Part shown: in pieces, positions 33,340 through 42,419 of the stretch | How positions within the stretch are numbered: position 1 is the stretch's first letter | Layout: each line of letters starts with the position of its first letter | Assembly (NCBI GenBank): GCA_002753185.1 | Contig: PDZX01000011.1 | Coordinates: forward strand, 1 to 64,000 | Length of the DNA: 64,000 bases | Reading direction: 5' to 3' | Source: Magnetococcales bacterium WMHbin3 | GTDB lineage: Bacteria > Pseudomonadota > Magnetococcia > Magnetococcales > Magnetaquicoccaceae | Notes under the pieces: model-generated | Seen by the model: the letters and a program-made list of their open reading frames with translations, nothing else | Told to the model about the DNA's origin: nothing | The model's database searches: none | Translations under genes and position numbers: made by a program

Positions 33340-35421
33340 CTAAAAGCGCAGGGTGAAGCCGCCCATCAACACCCGTCCAACATCGGGATTGAGCGAACCG
33401 GTGGCCGAGGTTTCCTCGTGTTTTTCATTCAGCAGATTCTGGACGATGAAGTTGAGCGCCAAAGGCCGCCGTTCGCCCAGTCCCATGAGGGACAGAGGTG
33501 GTGTGTAATCGAGGCGGGCATTGAGAAAGGCGCTGTTCTCGATGTCGAAAGGATTCCCGGAGGCGATGCGCCGCGAGCGGGTGCGGTCCGGGGTGAGCTG
33601 GCCATCCACCCATTGCAGCTCCGTGCTGGCGCGCAGGTCTTCCGTGATGTCCGCGTAGAGGCCGGCGCTGATGGTGAATTCGGGGGCATAGACGAATTCC
33701 ATTTCCCGTCCACCGTTGGCGCCGTTGTCCCGAAGATGACCTTTCTGGCGTTGTTCCTGCCAGGCCAGGCTGCCGAATACCGAAACCGTGGCATTGATCC
33801 GGGTGCGCAGTTCCGCCTCGGCGCCGTAGACGTAGGCGGTATCGGGGTGGTTCTGGAACTGGATCTTGCCGGTCGGGGTGGCCATGACGATGAAATCCTT
33901 CACCGTGGAAAAATAGGCGTCCAACTTCAGGCGCGTCTCCCTGGTGAAATGGTGTTCCATGCCCAGGTCGAAGGTCTCGATCTTTTCCGGTTTCAGATCG
34001 AAATTGGGCGCGAACGAACTGCTGACGTTCACCGTGCCGTTGGGACGGACGAAGTTGAAAAACCAGCTGTCCTGGAACATCTCCGTGAAGGAGGGATAGC
34101 GGTAGGCACGGCTCCAGCCCGCGCGCAAGGTGGTTGTGGGCGTGAATTGCAAGACGGCGGCCAGGCGGGGGGAGAGCTTGGCCTCGAACAGCTCCGGTTC
34201 GGTAGCCCCGTCGTAGCGCGCACCCAGGAAGAGATTCAACCGGTCGTTGAGCAACATGATCCGGTCCTGGGCATAGAAGGCTGTTTTTTGGTATTTGGTG
34301 ACCAATCTGGGGTCGGTCGTCATCTCCTCGGCATGATCCTCGGTGTTGATGTGGCGCCAATCCACGCCGAGCATCCACTCCTGCATCGGCAGGGCGCGGG
34401 TGATGGCGCGCACATCGGCAACCCACTGGGTGCCGTGATCGACCACCTTGTCGTTGGTTGCCTTGGACTGCGGGAAGGCGTGGCAGGAGGCACAATGGTG
34501 GCTTTTCTTGTGCGAATGGGAAAGATCCGCCTGCAAGGTGAGGGGCAAACCGGAAAATTTGTGTTCTCCCTTCAGGGCGGTGATTTCCACCTCCTGCTTG
34601 ATGTGATCCGCGCCGCCGAATACCCCGGAACTCAACTGTTCCTTGAACCCTTCCTGGTTATCCACAATACGGTAATGGGTGAGTTGCAGACCCTTGACCC
34701 CGGCCTTGAGCAGCAGCTCCTTGCCGATCCCTTGCGCATCGTCCTTTTCCCAGAACTCCATGGGGAACTGCTCTTTGAGGTAGCGCGCAGAGATCAGGAA
34801 CGATTTGCCGTCCTTTTCCGCGCCGTATTGCACGTGATAATCCCGTTTCTTGTGATCGTTGATCAGGGTCTTGACCTTGCCGCCGTCCAGGTCCGCGCCG
34901 GAGAGGGTGACGATGTTGATCACCCCCCAGAAGGCGTTCTCGCCGTACAAGGACGAACCAGGTCCCCGGATCACCTCGATCTGCTTGACATTCTCGATGG
35001 AGAAGAAATCGCTGCCCGGTTGCATGAGGAACCCGCCGGTAATCGGGGAGTTGTAGGGGACCCCGTCGATGAGCAGCAGCACCCGGCTGGAGATGGGATT
35101 CTGGCCGAAGCCACGGATGCTCAGTGTCTGCATCATCGGGTTCCAGCGGACCTGGGTGCCCGGCACCAGTCTCAACAGCTCCGGCAGGGTCGTGGCCCCG
35201 GATCGGCGGATCTGGTCCAGGGGGATGACCGTGACCGGCGCCGGGGCCATGGAGATCGGCAGCTCGGTCTTGGTGGCCACGGTGGATTTCTGCTCGCTGC
35301 TCAAGAAGGCCAATTCCGCCGCCAGCGCCTGGTCCAATGCCTTATCGTCCGTCCACGCCGACCCGACCCAAAAGGGCAACCCGATCAGAATAAATACCGC
35401 CGCGACCCGCTTGCGCATCAT
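33340..35421 (-). CDS. TonB-dependent outer-membrane receptor with a CxxCH motif
   Basis: 693 aa. A signal peptide, then a plug domain (VIPLDQIRRSGATTLPELLR, VLLLIDGVPYN, IEVIRGPGSSLYGENAFWG) and a beta-barrel ending in GGFTLRF with terminal Phe. This is the cobalamin/colicin-type receptor class. An unusual CASCH motif (residues 310-314) follows a His-rich stretch (SHKKSHH), predicted in an outer loop or turn, and could bind c-type haem. The ATG at 35421 has an AAGGGG site. It is the first gene of the operon that ends with the Sia module, so it may gate signal entry. Confidence 0.9.
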   Translation of the reverse strand: MMRKRVAAVFILIGLPFWVGSAWTDDKALDQALAAELAFLSSEQKSTVATKTELPISMAPAPVTVIPLDQIRRSGATTLPELLRLVPGTQVRWNPMMQTLSIRGFGQNPISSRVLLLIDGVPYNSPITGGFLMQPGSDFFSIENVKQIEVIRGPGSSLYGENAFWGVINIVTLSGADLDGGKVKTLINDHKKRDYHVQYGAEKDGKSFLISARYLKEQFPMEFWEKDDAQGIGKELLLKAGVKGLQLTHYRIVDNQEGFKEQLSSGVFGGADHIKQEVEITALKGEHKFSGLPLTLQADLSHSHKKSHHCASCHAFPQSKATNDKVVDHGTQWVADVRAITRALPMQEWMLGVDWRHINTEDHAEEMTTDPRLVTKYQKTAFYAQDRIMLLNDRLNLFLGARYDGATEPELFEAKLSPRLAAVLQFTPTTTLRAGWSRAYRYPSFTEMFQDSWFFNFVRPNGTVNVSSSFAPNFDLKPEKIETFDLGMEHHFTRETRLKLDAYFSTVKDFIVMATPTGKIQFQNHPDTAYVYGAEAELRTRINATVSVFGSLAWQEQRQKGHLRDNGANGGREMEFVYAPEFTISAGLYADITEDLRASTELQWVDGQLTPDRTRSRRIASGNPFDIENSAFLNARLDYTPPLSLMGLGERRPLALNFIVQNLLNEKHEETSATGSLNPDVGRVLMGGFTLRF

Positions 35422-35586
35422 GCAACCCCTTAACGAACATATAGGTAAGGAAGTGACTATGTTTGTAGCGCGCAATGGTAACGGAATTATTCCTGGTACG
35501 CAAACATTTTATACCAGTTTCATTTATATAAAAAGATATCATTATAAGCAGATTTGGAACCTGTCCGGAATGCGGCAAACCGCAGT

Positions 35587-35630
35587 TTGATGCGGCAGAC
35601 GAACCGCTAGCGGTTCGTCTGCCGCATCAA
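35587..35630. repeat. Perfect 44-bp palindrome
   Basis: The two 22-bp halves are exact reverse complements meeting at CCGCT|AGCGG, with no loop. The arms include GATGCGGCAGACGAACC. It lies in the gap between the TonB receptor gene and the cytochrome c gene, both on the minus strand. It could stop transcription from the cytochrome gene or be a REP-like unit; there is no T-run. Confidence 0.92.
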
Positions 35631-35719
35631 CCCATTCGGGTCATTCGACGACAGGCTCTCTGGTCGGTTTTATACCTGGGCAGGCATCACAATCTGGAAA
35701 AGTTTCCAAACGCTTACTG

Positions 35720-37105
35720 CTACTTAGCAGGCGCGGCGGCAGGAGTACCATGATCGTGCTGGGCTGCGGCAGGCGCTCCGTGATCGTGCTGCGCCGGGGC
35801 GGGCGCGGCAGGCGCTCCGTGATCGTGCTGCGCCGGGGCGGGCGCGGCAGGCGCTCCGTGATCGTGCTGCGCCGGGGCAGGCGTAGCGGGCGCTCCGTGA
35901 TCGTGCTGCGCCGGGGCAGGCGCTCCATGATCGTGCTGCGCCGGGGCAGGCGTAGCGGGCGCTCCGTGATCGTGCTGCACCGGGGCGGGCGTAGCGGGCG
36001 CTCCGTGATCGTGGTGGTCATGCGACACCGGTTCCGGTTCCGCTCCCGGACGAATGAAACTCTTGAAAACATATTCGGCCAGATTGGCGATCTCCTGATC
36101 GGTGAGGACCTTGTTCCAGGCCGGCATTTCCGTGCCGCGCATCCCCTCCGCGATCACCTCGAACAGGTGGGTCCGGTTGAACTTGTGCTGAGAAGCCGGA
36201 TGAAGAAAATTCCTCGGCTTGGGATAGATGAATTCGGAACGCCTGCCCTTGCCATCCCCGGTCTCGCCGTGACAATCCGCGCAGTGACGGTCATAGAACT
36301 GCTTGCCCCAGACCACATTGCCGGTCAGCCCCTTCGGCATGGGCGCGCTCATGCTGGCGGTGTCAAAATGACTGTTGTGGTCATGTGGTTGCGTGCCATC
36401 ATGAGCGGCCTCCGGCTTGCGCCCCGACTCCCCCGCACCACCGGGAAACAGAAAGGCATGCCGGATGTAATCGACAACCTGCTCGATCTCCTCGGTCTTG
36501 AGACGCCCCACCCAGGCCGGCATGGCGGTCTCGGCACGGCCATAGGTGACGGAAAAGACCATGCGCTCGCGGGTGAGTTCCTTGCGCGCCAAGTCCGTGG
36601 TGAAGTTGCGCGGGGCCGGCGCAAGACCACTGCGCGCCCAGACCGCCACATCCCCCTTGTCCCCGTGACAGACGGAACAGTTGGCGGCGAAAATCTTGCG
36701 ACCCGGACTCGCATCCTTGTCGTAGGAAGAGAGCATCAGATCGTCACGGATGTATTCGGTCACGGCGAGAATCTCCTCGTCGGAGAGCACCCCTTGCCAA
36801 GCGACCATGGCGGTTCCCTTGCGCCCCTCGCGAATGGAACGCACCATCCGCTCCCTGGTCAGGGTGACCAGCGCGCCCGGCGCGGTGAAATCGCCAGGAG
36901 GGGGTTGCATGCCACTCCCCGCCGTGGTCCTGCCGTCACCACTCTTGCCGTGGCAGACGGCGCAATGCTTCCGATAGAGATCCGTCGCCGGGGTCGCGGC
37001 TTCCGCGCTCATCCCCGGCAGGCACACCATGAGCGCCACCGCCAGCCGACGCGCCACGGCGCCCATCGAAAAACGCCAAAACAGAGAATGCGAGAGTGCG
37101 GACAT
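35720..37105 (-). CDS. Tri-haem cytochrome c with His-rich C-terminal repeats
   Basis: 461 aa. A signal peptide (VARRLAVALMVCLPGMSAEA) precedes three cytochrome c domains, each with CxxCH: CAVCH (about 50), CSVCH (about 145) and CADCH (about 270). Distal Met candidates lie in GTAMVAW, ETAMPAW and GTEMPAW. The last ~100 residues are eight copies of a unit like QHDHGAPATPAPA, rich in His, Pro and Ala, a probable extended metal-binding tail. The ATG at 37105 has an AAGGA site. It is likely periplasmic or surface-exposed and could exchange electrons with the adjacent CxxCH-bearing receptor. Confidence 0.9.
   Translation of the reverse strand: MSALSHSLFWRFSMGAVARRLAVALMVCLPGMSAEAATPATDLYRKHCAVCHGKSGDGRTTAGSGMQPPPGDFTAPGALVTLTRERMVRSIREGRKGTAMVAWQGVLSDEEILAVTEYIRDDLMLSSYDKDASPGRKIFAANCSVCHGDKGDVAVWARSGLAPAPRNFTTDLARKELTRERMVFSVTYGRAETAMPAWVGRLKTEEIEQVVDYIRHAFLFPGGAGESGRKPEAAHDGTQPHDHNSHFDTASMSAPMPKGLTGNVVWGKQFYDRHCADCHGETGDGKGRRSEFIYPKPRNFLHPASQHKFNRTHLFEVIAEGMRGTEMPAWNKVLTDQEIANLAEYVFKSFIRPGAEPEPVSHDHHDHGAPATPAPVQHDHGAPATPAPAQHDHGAPAPAQHDHGAPATPAPAQHDHGAPAAPAPAQHDHGAPAAPAPAQHDHGAPAAAQHDHGTPAAAPAK
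35741..36013 (-). repeat. 39-bp in-frame tandem repeats encoding His-Asp-His-Gly units
   Basis: Seven to eight near-identical copies, mostly 39 bp (13 codons) with two or three 30-bp versions missing three codons. Each encodes HDHGAPA followed by a Pro/Ala spacer. Sequence identity between copies is high at DNA level, pointing to recent expansion. Confidence 0.9.
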
Positions 37106-37340
37106 ACAAAATTCCTTGTCAAGTGAAAATGGCCCATTCCCAGAACGGATTTGCGACATCCGAGGCGCGTGTCATTTGAAAGAGTAGCATTTCCGACGCC
37201 GTGGTTCAACCAAGAACCGGTTCGACCAGCGAGGAGAATCTTACCCGCCATCCCTCAATGAATGGAAATCCCGTTTTACTTCCCGAAACGATTTCTGATA
37301 CACTTGGTTACAGGGAGGAGATTCCAGCCGGGAGGTATCC

Positions 37341-39902
37341 ATGCGCGTTGCGCCGAAATTCAGGCTTTTGTTGCTCATCAGTTTGTCAATCCTGCTTGTC
37401 CTGCTTGGCCTGCTCGGATACCTGCACCGCCAGGTGATGACCGGACAGCTCATCGACCTGAGCGAAAAGAATCACCTCCTGCTCACCCACCTGATGGCCA
37501 ACGGCCTGTGGCCAAACCTCGACCAACTGGTCCATATCACCACGACCGATCCCGATACCCTGCGCCAACGTCCGGAAATGGAAAACCTGCGCAAGGCCGT
37601 GGATCATTACTCCCAGGATTTCCCCCTTATCGAACTAAAAATCTACAATCGTCATGGCGTGACCCTCTTTTCCACCCGGCCCGAAAAAATCGGCGAGGAC
37701 CAGTCCCGCAATCCCTCCTTTCAACGCGCCATCAACGGTGGCGTGGTCAGCGAACTCGTTCCGGACAACAAAAATTCCGCAGATGGATGGAACGCGGATC
37801 GCTTCATGATGGAAAGCTACATCCCGCTGCGCCATGGGACCGACCAGCATATCGAGGGGGTCTTCGAACTCTATCAGGACGTCACCCCGCTCATGCAGCG
37901 CATCAACAGCGCCCGCTGGAAGGAACTCCTCGCCACCGGCTGCGCCTTTCTGATCTTCGCGGGCCTGTTCGGCTTCGTGATCCGCTACCTGCAAAAGGCC
38001 CTGACCATCCAGGAACAAAACCGCCAGGCCTTCATCCAACGCATCCAGGAAGACAAGGAACAACTGGAACAGCGGGTCGCGGAACGCACCAGCGAGTTGA
38101 GCAAAACCAACATGACCCTCCAGATCGAGGTCGCGGTGCGCCGTCAGACCGAAGTCGAACTCTGCCTGGCCGCCAGCGTCTACCAGAACACCACCGAGGC
38201 CATTCTGGTCACCGACGCCAGGGGGATGATCGAATCGGTCAACCCGGCCTTCACCACCATCACCGGCTATAACGAAGAGGACGCCATCCACAAACCCGTC
38301 AGCATGCTCTATTCCAATCACCACGACGAGGGGTTCTACGATTACATCCATCACGAACTGGACACCCATGGCCAATGGCGCGGCGAGATGTGGTCACAGC
38401 GCAAAAACGGCTCACTCTATCCGGAATTCGCCAGCATCAACGCCATTTACGACGGGAATGGCCAAATCCTGCGATTCGTCAAGGTCTTCTCCGATCTCTC
38501 CGGCATCAAGAGCTCCGAACAACAACTCCAGTTTCTCGTCCATCACGACTCCCTCACCGGACTCCCCAACCGCATCCTGCTCAAAGACCGCATGCGCCAG
38601 ACCTTCTCCTATGCCCAGCGTTTCAACCAGGTGGTGGGCATCCTCTATCTGGGACTGGACCGCTTCAAGGTGATCAACGAAGCCGTGGGCCGCGAGGTGG
38701 GCGATCAACTCCTTCGCGAGGTGGGGGTCCGGCTCGGCCAGTGTCTGCGCGACGAGGATTCCCTCGCCAGGGTCGGCGGCGACGAATACGTGATCCTGGC
38801 CACCGGTCTCCAGCATGGATCCAATGCCAGCCGCATCGCCAAAAAGCTCCTCGGCGCCCTCGGCACGCCCTGTCAGATCGACGACGAACGCTATTTCCTC
38901 ACCGCCAGCATCGGCATCTCCCTCTTCCCCACCGACGAGGGGGACGAGGAGGAGCACCTCAAAAAGGCCGAGGCCGCCATGCGCCAGGCCAAGGATATGG
39001 GCGGCAATGCCAGCCACTTCTTCACCAAGGAGATCGATGTCGTCTCCATCAAGCGCATGACCATCGAAAACGGCCTGCGCCTCGCCCTGGAGCGGAGCGA
39101 GTTCTTCTTGCACTATCAACCCCAGATCCATGTGATCACAGGCCGCCTGATGGGCGTCGAGGCCCTCATCCGCTGGAAAAGCCCGGAACTCGGCCTGGTC
39201 TCGCCGGTCAATTTTATCCCGGTGGCCGAGGAGAGCGACCTGATCATCGCCATCGGCGACTGGGTCATGCGTACCGCCTGCCAGCAGAGCATGCGCTGGC
39301 AGGAAGAAGGTTTCGTCCCGATCCGCATGGCGGTCAATCTCTCCGCGCGGCAGTTCCAGCAGCCCGATCTCCCGGCCAAGGTCCAACGCGTGTTGCAGGA
39401 TACCGGCCTCGACCCCCATCTGTTGGAACTGGAACTCACCGAGGGGATGTTCATGCGCGATGTCTCTGCCACGGTGAATACCCTCAAGACCCTCAAGGAG
39501 ATGGACCTTCAGCTCTCCATCGACGACTTCGGCACCGGCTACTCCTCCCTGAGCTATCTCAAGCGGTTCCCCATTCACACCCTGAAGATCGACCGGGCCT
39601 TCGTGCGCGACATCATCTCCGATCCAGACGACGCGGCCATCACCAGGACCATCATCGCCATGGCCAAGACGCTCAACCTCCAGGTGGTGGCGGAGGGGGT
39701 GGCGGCCCCGGATCAGCTGGAATTCCTGCGTACCCTGGGCTGTGATCTGGTGCAGGGGTTTCTCTTCAGCCAGCCCGCCCCCCCGGAGGAGATCGCCCTT
39801 TTCCTGGAGGAGGACCGGGTCTATCGCCAACAGCCCGAATTCGCGCCCAAGCTGTTGTCCGGCAGCGGAACCCCCTTGATCTTTCCCGGATCCGCCGCAT
39901 GA
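37341..39902 (+). CDS. Membrane PAS-GGDEF-EAL protein
   Basis: 853 aa. Two membrane helices (about 8-27 and 197-216) enclose a periplasmic domain. A coiled coil, PAS (about 270-390), GGDEF (about 400-555) and EAL (about 575-825) follow. GGDEF reads RVGGDEY, with an RxxD inhibitory site (RDED) upstream. EAL has EALIRW, NLSARQF, ELTEG, DDFGTGYSSL, AEGV and QGFLFSQP, so phosphodiesterase activity looks intact, while the Tyr may lower cyclase activity. GGGAGG precedes the ATG by 6 bp. It diverges from the cytochrome c gene, sharing a 235-bp gap. Confidence 0.92.
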   Translation: MRVAPKFRLLLLISLSILLVLLGLLGYLHRQVMTGQLIDLSEKNHLLLTHLMANGLWPNLDQLVHITTTDPDTLRQRPEMENLRKAVDHYSQDFPLIELKIYNRHGVTLFSTRPEKIGEDQSRNPSFQRAINGGVVSELVPDNKNSADGWNADRFMMESYIPLRHGTDQHIEGVFELYQDVTPLMQRINSARWKELLATGCAFLIFAGLFGFVIRYLQKALTIQEQNRQAFIQRIQEDKEQLEQRVAERTSELSKTNMTLQIEVAVRRQTEVELCLAASVYQNTTEAILVTDARGMIESVNPAFTTITGYNEEDAIHKPVSMLYSNHHDEGFYDYIHHELDTHGQWRGEMWSQRKNGSLYPEFASINAIYDGNGQILRFVKVFSDLSGIKSSEQQLQFLVHHDSLTGLPNRILLKDRMRQTFSYAQRFNQVVGILYLGLDRFKVINEAVGREVGDQLLREVGVRLGQCLRDEDSLARVGGDEYVILATGLQHGSNASRIAKKLLGALGTPCQIDDERYFLTASIGISLFPTDEGDEEEHLKKAEAAMRQAKDMGGNASHFFTKEIDVVSIKRMTIENGLRLALERSEFFLHYQPQIHVITGRLMGVEALIRWKSPELGLVSPVNFIPVAEESDLIIAIGDWVMRTACQQSMRWQEEGFVPIRMAVNLSARQFQQPDLPAKVQRVLQDTGLDPHLLELELTEGMFMRDVSATVNTLKTLKEMDLQLSIDDFGTGYSSLSYLKRFPIHTLKIDRAFVRDIISDPDDAAITRTIIAMAKTLNLQVVAEGVAAPDQLEFLRTLGCDLVQGFLFSQPAPPEEIALFLEEDRVYRQQPEFAPKLLSGSGTPLIFPGSAA

Positions 39903-39916
39903 CGGCAAAGCCTGCG

Positions 39917-41041
39917 TCACGACAGTTGCGACCGCGTCACCTCCAGCAGCTCGCCGATGCGCCGAACGAAGGTATGCCCGGCGCGCACCGTCTCCGCGCC
40001 ACGGCGGGCGATCGCCTCCCGTGGCGCGGGATGGGCCAGATAAAATGCCACCTTGTCGGCCAGCTCCTCCAGCGAGCCAAAGGTCTCAAGATCCCGTCCC
40101 TCCTCGAACAGCTCCAAAAGGGCCGCCGTGCGGTCGGTGAGCAGGAATCCCCCGGACAAGAGCACGTTGAAGATCCGGTCGGTCAGGCCACAGCGGGCAT
40201 GGGGCCGGGTGATGCTCAGATTGATGCGGCTGGCGGCGAAGATTGGCCCCGACCCCTCGTACTGCTCGACCGGTCCCAAATAATGCATCCCCTCCCAGCC
40301 GTTGCCGCGCCAGTCCTCGGCCCCGAACACCACCACCCCCGGAACCGCCCGCAGACAGACCTCGCGATGGCGGCGGCCCGCCTCCTTGGCCAGCAGCGAG
40401 GCGGCGAAATCGGCATCCAGCGGCGCCGGTGAGCCAACGCTCAACCGTTCCAGCAGGTCGGCATGCGCCGCCAGCCGGGCGCGGAAATCCGCCGGCGGCT
40501 CCCACGCCGCCATCAACCCGGCCAGCAGAGGCTCGAACAGCCCGTCCACCGCCCCAGGATCCGGCTGCGCCTCCACATACTTCCGGTACGGATAGCCCCG
40601 CTCCCCGCTCCCCACGAAGGAGACATCCCATCGATACCCTTTTTCTTGCCCATTTTGATCCTTTATATCGTATGAAAACGGCAAATAATAACTATTAAAT
40701 CCAAGTTCGCGCAATTGTACCACGTCCTGGCGATAAGTAGAAAATAAAATATCATAATAGGTAAAACTGTCCGGCTTGAACCACTCTCCATTCATCAGTT
40801 TGTCCAGTTCCCAATGGACCACCGGACATTTCAGGGCAGGCGCCAGACGGGACAAGGGCAACGAAATCGGCATGGTGAACAAGAAATCCGGTTGCCAGCG
40901 CACCACCCCATCGGCCAGCTTTTCCAGAAAATCCGGATCCTCCACCAACAGGGTCTCGACCGCGACGCCCCACTGGCGAAAGGCGTCAGCCACCTCGTCG
41001 TGAAACCGGAACCGTTGCCGCCAGACGATCAGAACGCGCAT
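39917..41041 (-). CDS. CgeB-like glycosyltransferase family protein
   Basis: 374 aa. It begins MRVLIVWRQRFRFHDE and contains PVVHWELDKLMNGEW and a Rossmann-like first half; the second half matches the Glyco_trans_1_2/CgeB type (INLSITRPHARCGLTDRIF, LLSGGFLLTDRTAALLELF, GSLEELADKVAFYLAHP). Such enzymes add sugars to surface proteins or polysaccharides. A strong GGGAGGGTGGG site precedes the ATG at 41041. It converges with the GGDEF-EAL gene, 14 bp apart, and diverges from the RND pump genes. Confidence 0.82.
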   Translation of the reverse strand: MRVLIVWRQRFRFHDEVADAFRQWGVAVETLLVEDPDFLEKLADGVVRWQPDFLFTMPISLPLSRLAPALKCPVVHWELDKLMNGEWFKPDSFTYYDILFSTYRQDVVQLRELGFNSYYLPFSYDIKDQNGQEKGYRWDVSFVGSGERGYPYRKYVEAQPDPGAVDGLFEPLLAGLMAAWEPPADFRARLAAHADLLERLSVGSPAPLDADFAASLLAKEAGRRHREVCLRAVPGVVVFGAEDWRGNGWEGMHYLGPVEQYEGSGPIFAASRINLSITRPHARCGLTDRIFNVLLSGGFLLTDRTAALLELFEEGRDLETFGSLEELADKVAFYLAHPAPREAIARRGAETVRAGHTFVRRIGELLEVTRSQLS

Positions 41042-41183
41042 CCCACCCTCCCGATTCACGCAGACCCACAAAACCGCCCTGGCCAACATGCGCCAAATCG
41101 CGCCGGTTGTCAACAAGCCCACCTTGCGGATACTGGCCTGACGACCCGCATTGCGGTACACTGCCAGCCACACCGGAACTTTC

Positions 41184-42419
41184 ATGGAGTCCTTGGCCAC
41201 GATGACCCTGTTTCGCCGCCGCATTGCGCCACTGGCGTTGCTGCTGCTTCTCGCCGGAGCCGGATGGTGGTGGCAGGCCGGACGCCCGACGCCTCCCTGG
41301 CAAAAACAGGAAGAGCAACAACGCAACCGCCACGGCCGGGACGACACCCCGCGCCCGGTCACCGTGGGCGAAGCCGTGATCACCGATCTGCCGGTTTGGC
41401 TGACCGCCATCGGCACGGTCACCCCCCTGGCCCAGGTGACGGTGCGACCACGCGTGGATGGCGAATTGGAAAAAATCCACTTCCAGGAAGGGAGCATGGT
41501 CCGGGAAGGGGAACCGCTGGCCGAAATCGACCCGCGCCCGTTTCGCATCCAGGCACGCAAGAGCGCCGGACAACTGACCAGGGACACAGCCCTGCTGGAA
41601 AACGCCCGCCTCGACCTCAAACGCTACCAGGAACTGTGGGCCAAGGACGCCATCGCCAAACAACAGGTCGATGCCCAGGAGGCCCTGGTGCGCCAATACC
41701 AGGGCACGGTGGAAAGCGACAAGGGCGAAGTGGAGAACGCCCGCCTGCAACTCGAATACACCCGCGTCACCGCCCCCATCGACGGACGCATCGGCCTGCG
41801 GCAGGTGGACCGGGGCAACTTGGTGCGCGCCAACGACCCAGCCGGTTTGACGGTCATCACCCAACTGCACCCCATCGCCGTGCTCTTCTCGCTTCCGGAA
41901 GGCCATCTCCAACCCCTTTTGCGAAAACTGGCCGCCGCCACTCCCGTGACCCTGGAAATCCTCGACCGGGAGCGCAAGACCACCCTGGCCAAAGGCCGCC
42001 TGACCGCCACCGACAGCCTCATCGACGCCACCACCGGGACCATCCGCCTGAAGGGCGAATTCCCCAACGACGACCTCGCCCTCTTTCCCAACCAGTTCGT
42101 CCATGTCCGGCTGCTGATGGAAACGCTCGCCCATGCCCTGACCATCCCTTCCGCCGCGATCCAGCAGGGACCCAAAGGGAGCCATGTCTACCGCGTCGGC
42201 GCGGAGAACGAAGTCACGGTGGTCCCGGTGACCACGGGCGCCGAAACCAATGACCTCACGGTGGTACGCGATACCCCCCTGCAAGCCGGCGACCGCGTGG
42301 TGCTGGAAGGGATCGACCGCCTGCGCGACGGCAGCCGCGTGGAGGTGGTCACCCCCGGCGCCCCGCCTGCCGCCGCGCCCCAGGAGAGAAAGGAGCGGAG
42401 AAAAAAACCGACGCCATGA
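41184..42419 (+). CDS. RND efflux periplasmic adaptor protein (MdtA-like)
   Basis: 411 aa. An N-terminal anchor (RRRIAPLALLLLLAGAGWWW) is followed by the lipoyl/barrel-sandwich (VRPRVDGELEKIHFQEGSMV), a coiled-coil hairpin, the second half-lipoyl (YTRVTAPIDGRIGLRQVDRG) and the membrane-proximal beta domain (IDRLRDGSRVEVV). It links an inner-membrane RND pump to an outer-membrane channel; none of the latter is encoded here. The ATG at 41184 has a GGAA site; 41202 is an alternative. Its stop overlaps the pump start (ATGA). Confidence 0.92.
   Translation: MESLATMTLFRRRIAPLALLLLLAGAGWWWQAGRPTPPWQKQEEQQRNRHGRDDTPRPVTVGEAVITDLPVWLTAIGTVTPLAQVTVRPRVDGELEKIHFQEGSMVREGEPLAEIDPRPFRIQARKSAGQLTRDTALLENARLDLKRYQELWAKDAIAKQQVDAQEALVRQYQGTVESDKGEVENARLQLEYTRVTAPIDGRIGLRQVDRGNLVRANDPAGLTVITQLHPIAVLFSLPEGHLQPLLRKLAAATPVTLEILDRERKTTLAKGRLTATDSLIDATTGTIRLKGEFPNDDLALFPNQFVHVRLLMETLAHALTIPSAAIQQGPKGSHVYRVGAENEVTVVPVTTGAETNDLTVVRDTPLQAGDRVVLEGIDRLRDGSRVEVVTPGAPPAAAPQERKERRKKPTP

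Noticed and set aside
35505-35560. Fur box upstream of the TonB receptor
   Set aside because: The best minus-strand match (ATAATGATA half-site) reaches only about 11 of 19 positions in AT-rich DNA, too weak to claim.
35741-36013. CRISPR array
   Set aside because: The repeats are contiguous, in multiples of three, and lie inside an open reading frame; there are no spacers and no cas genes.
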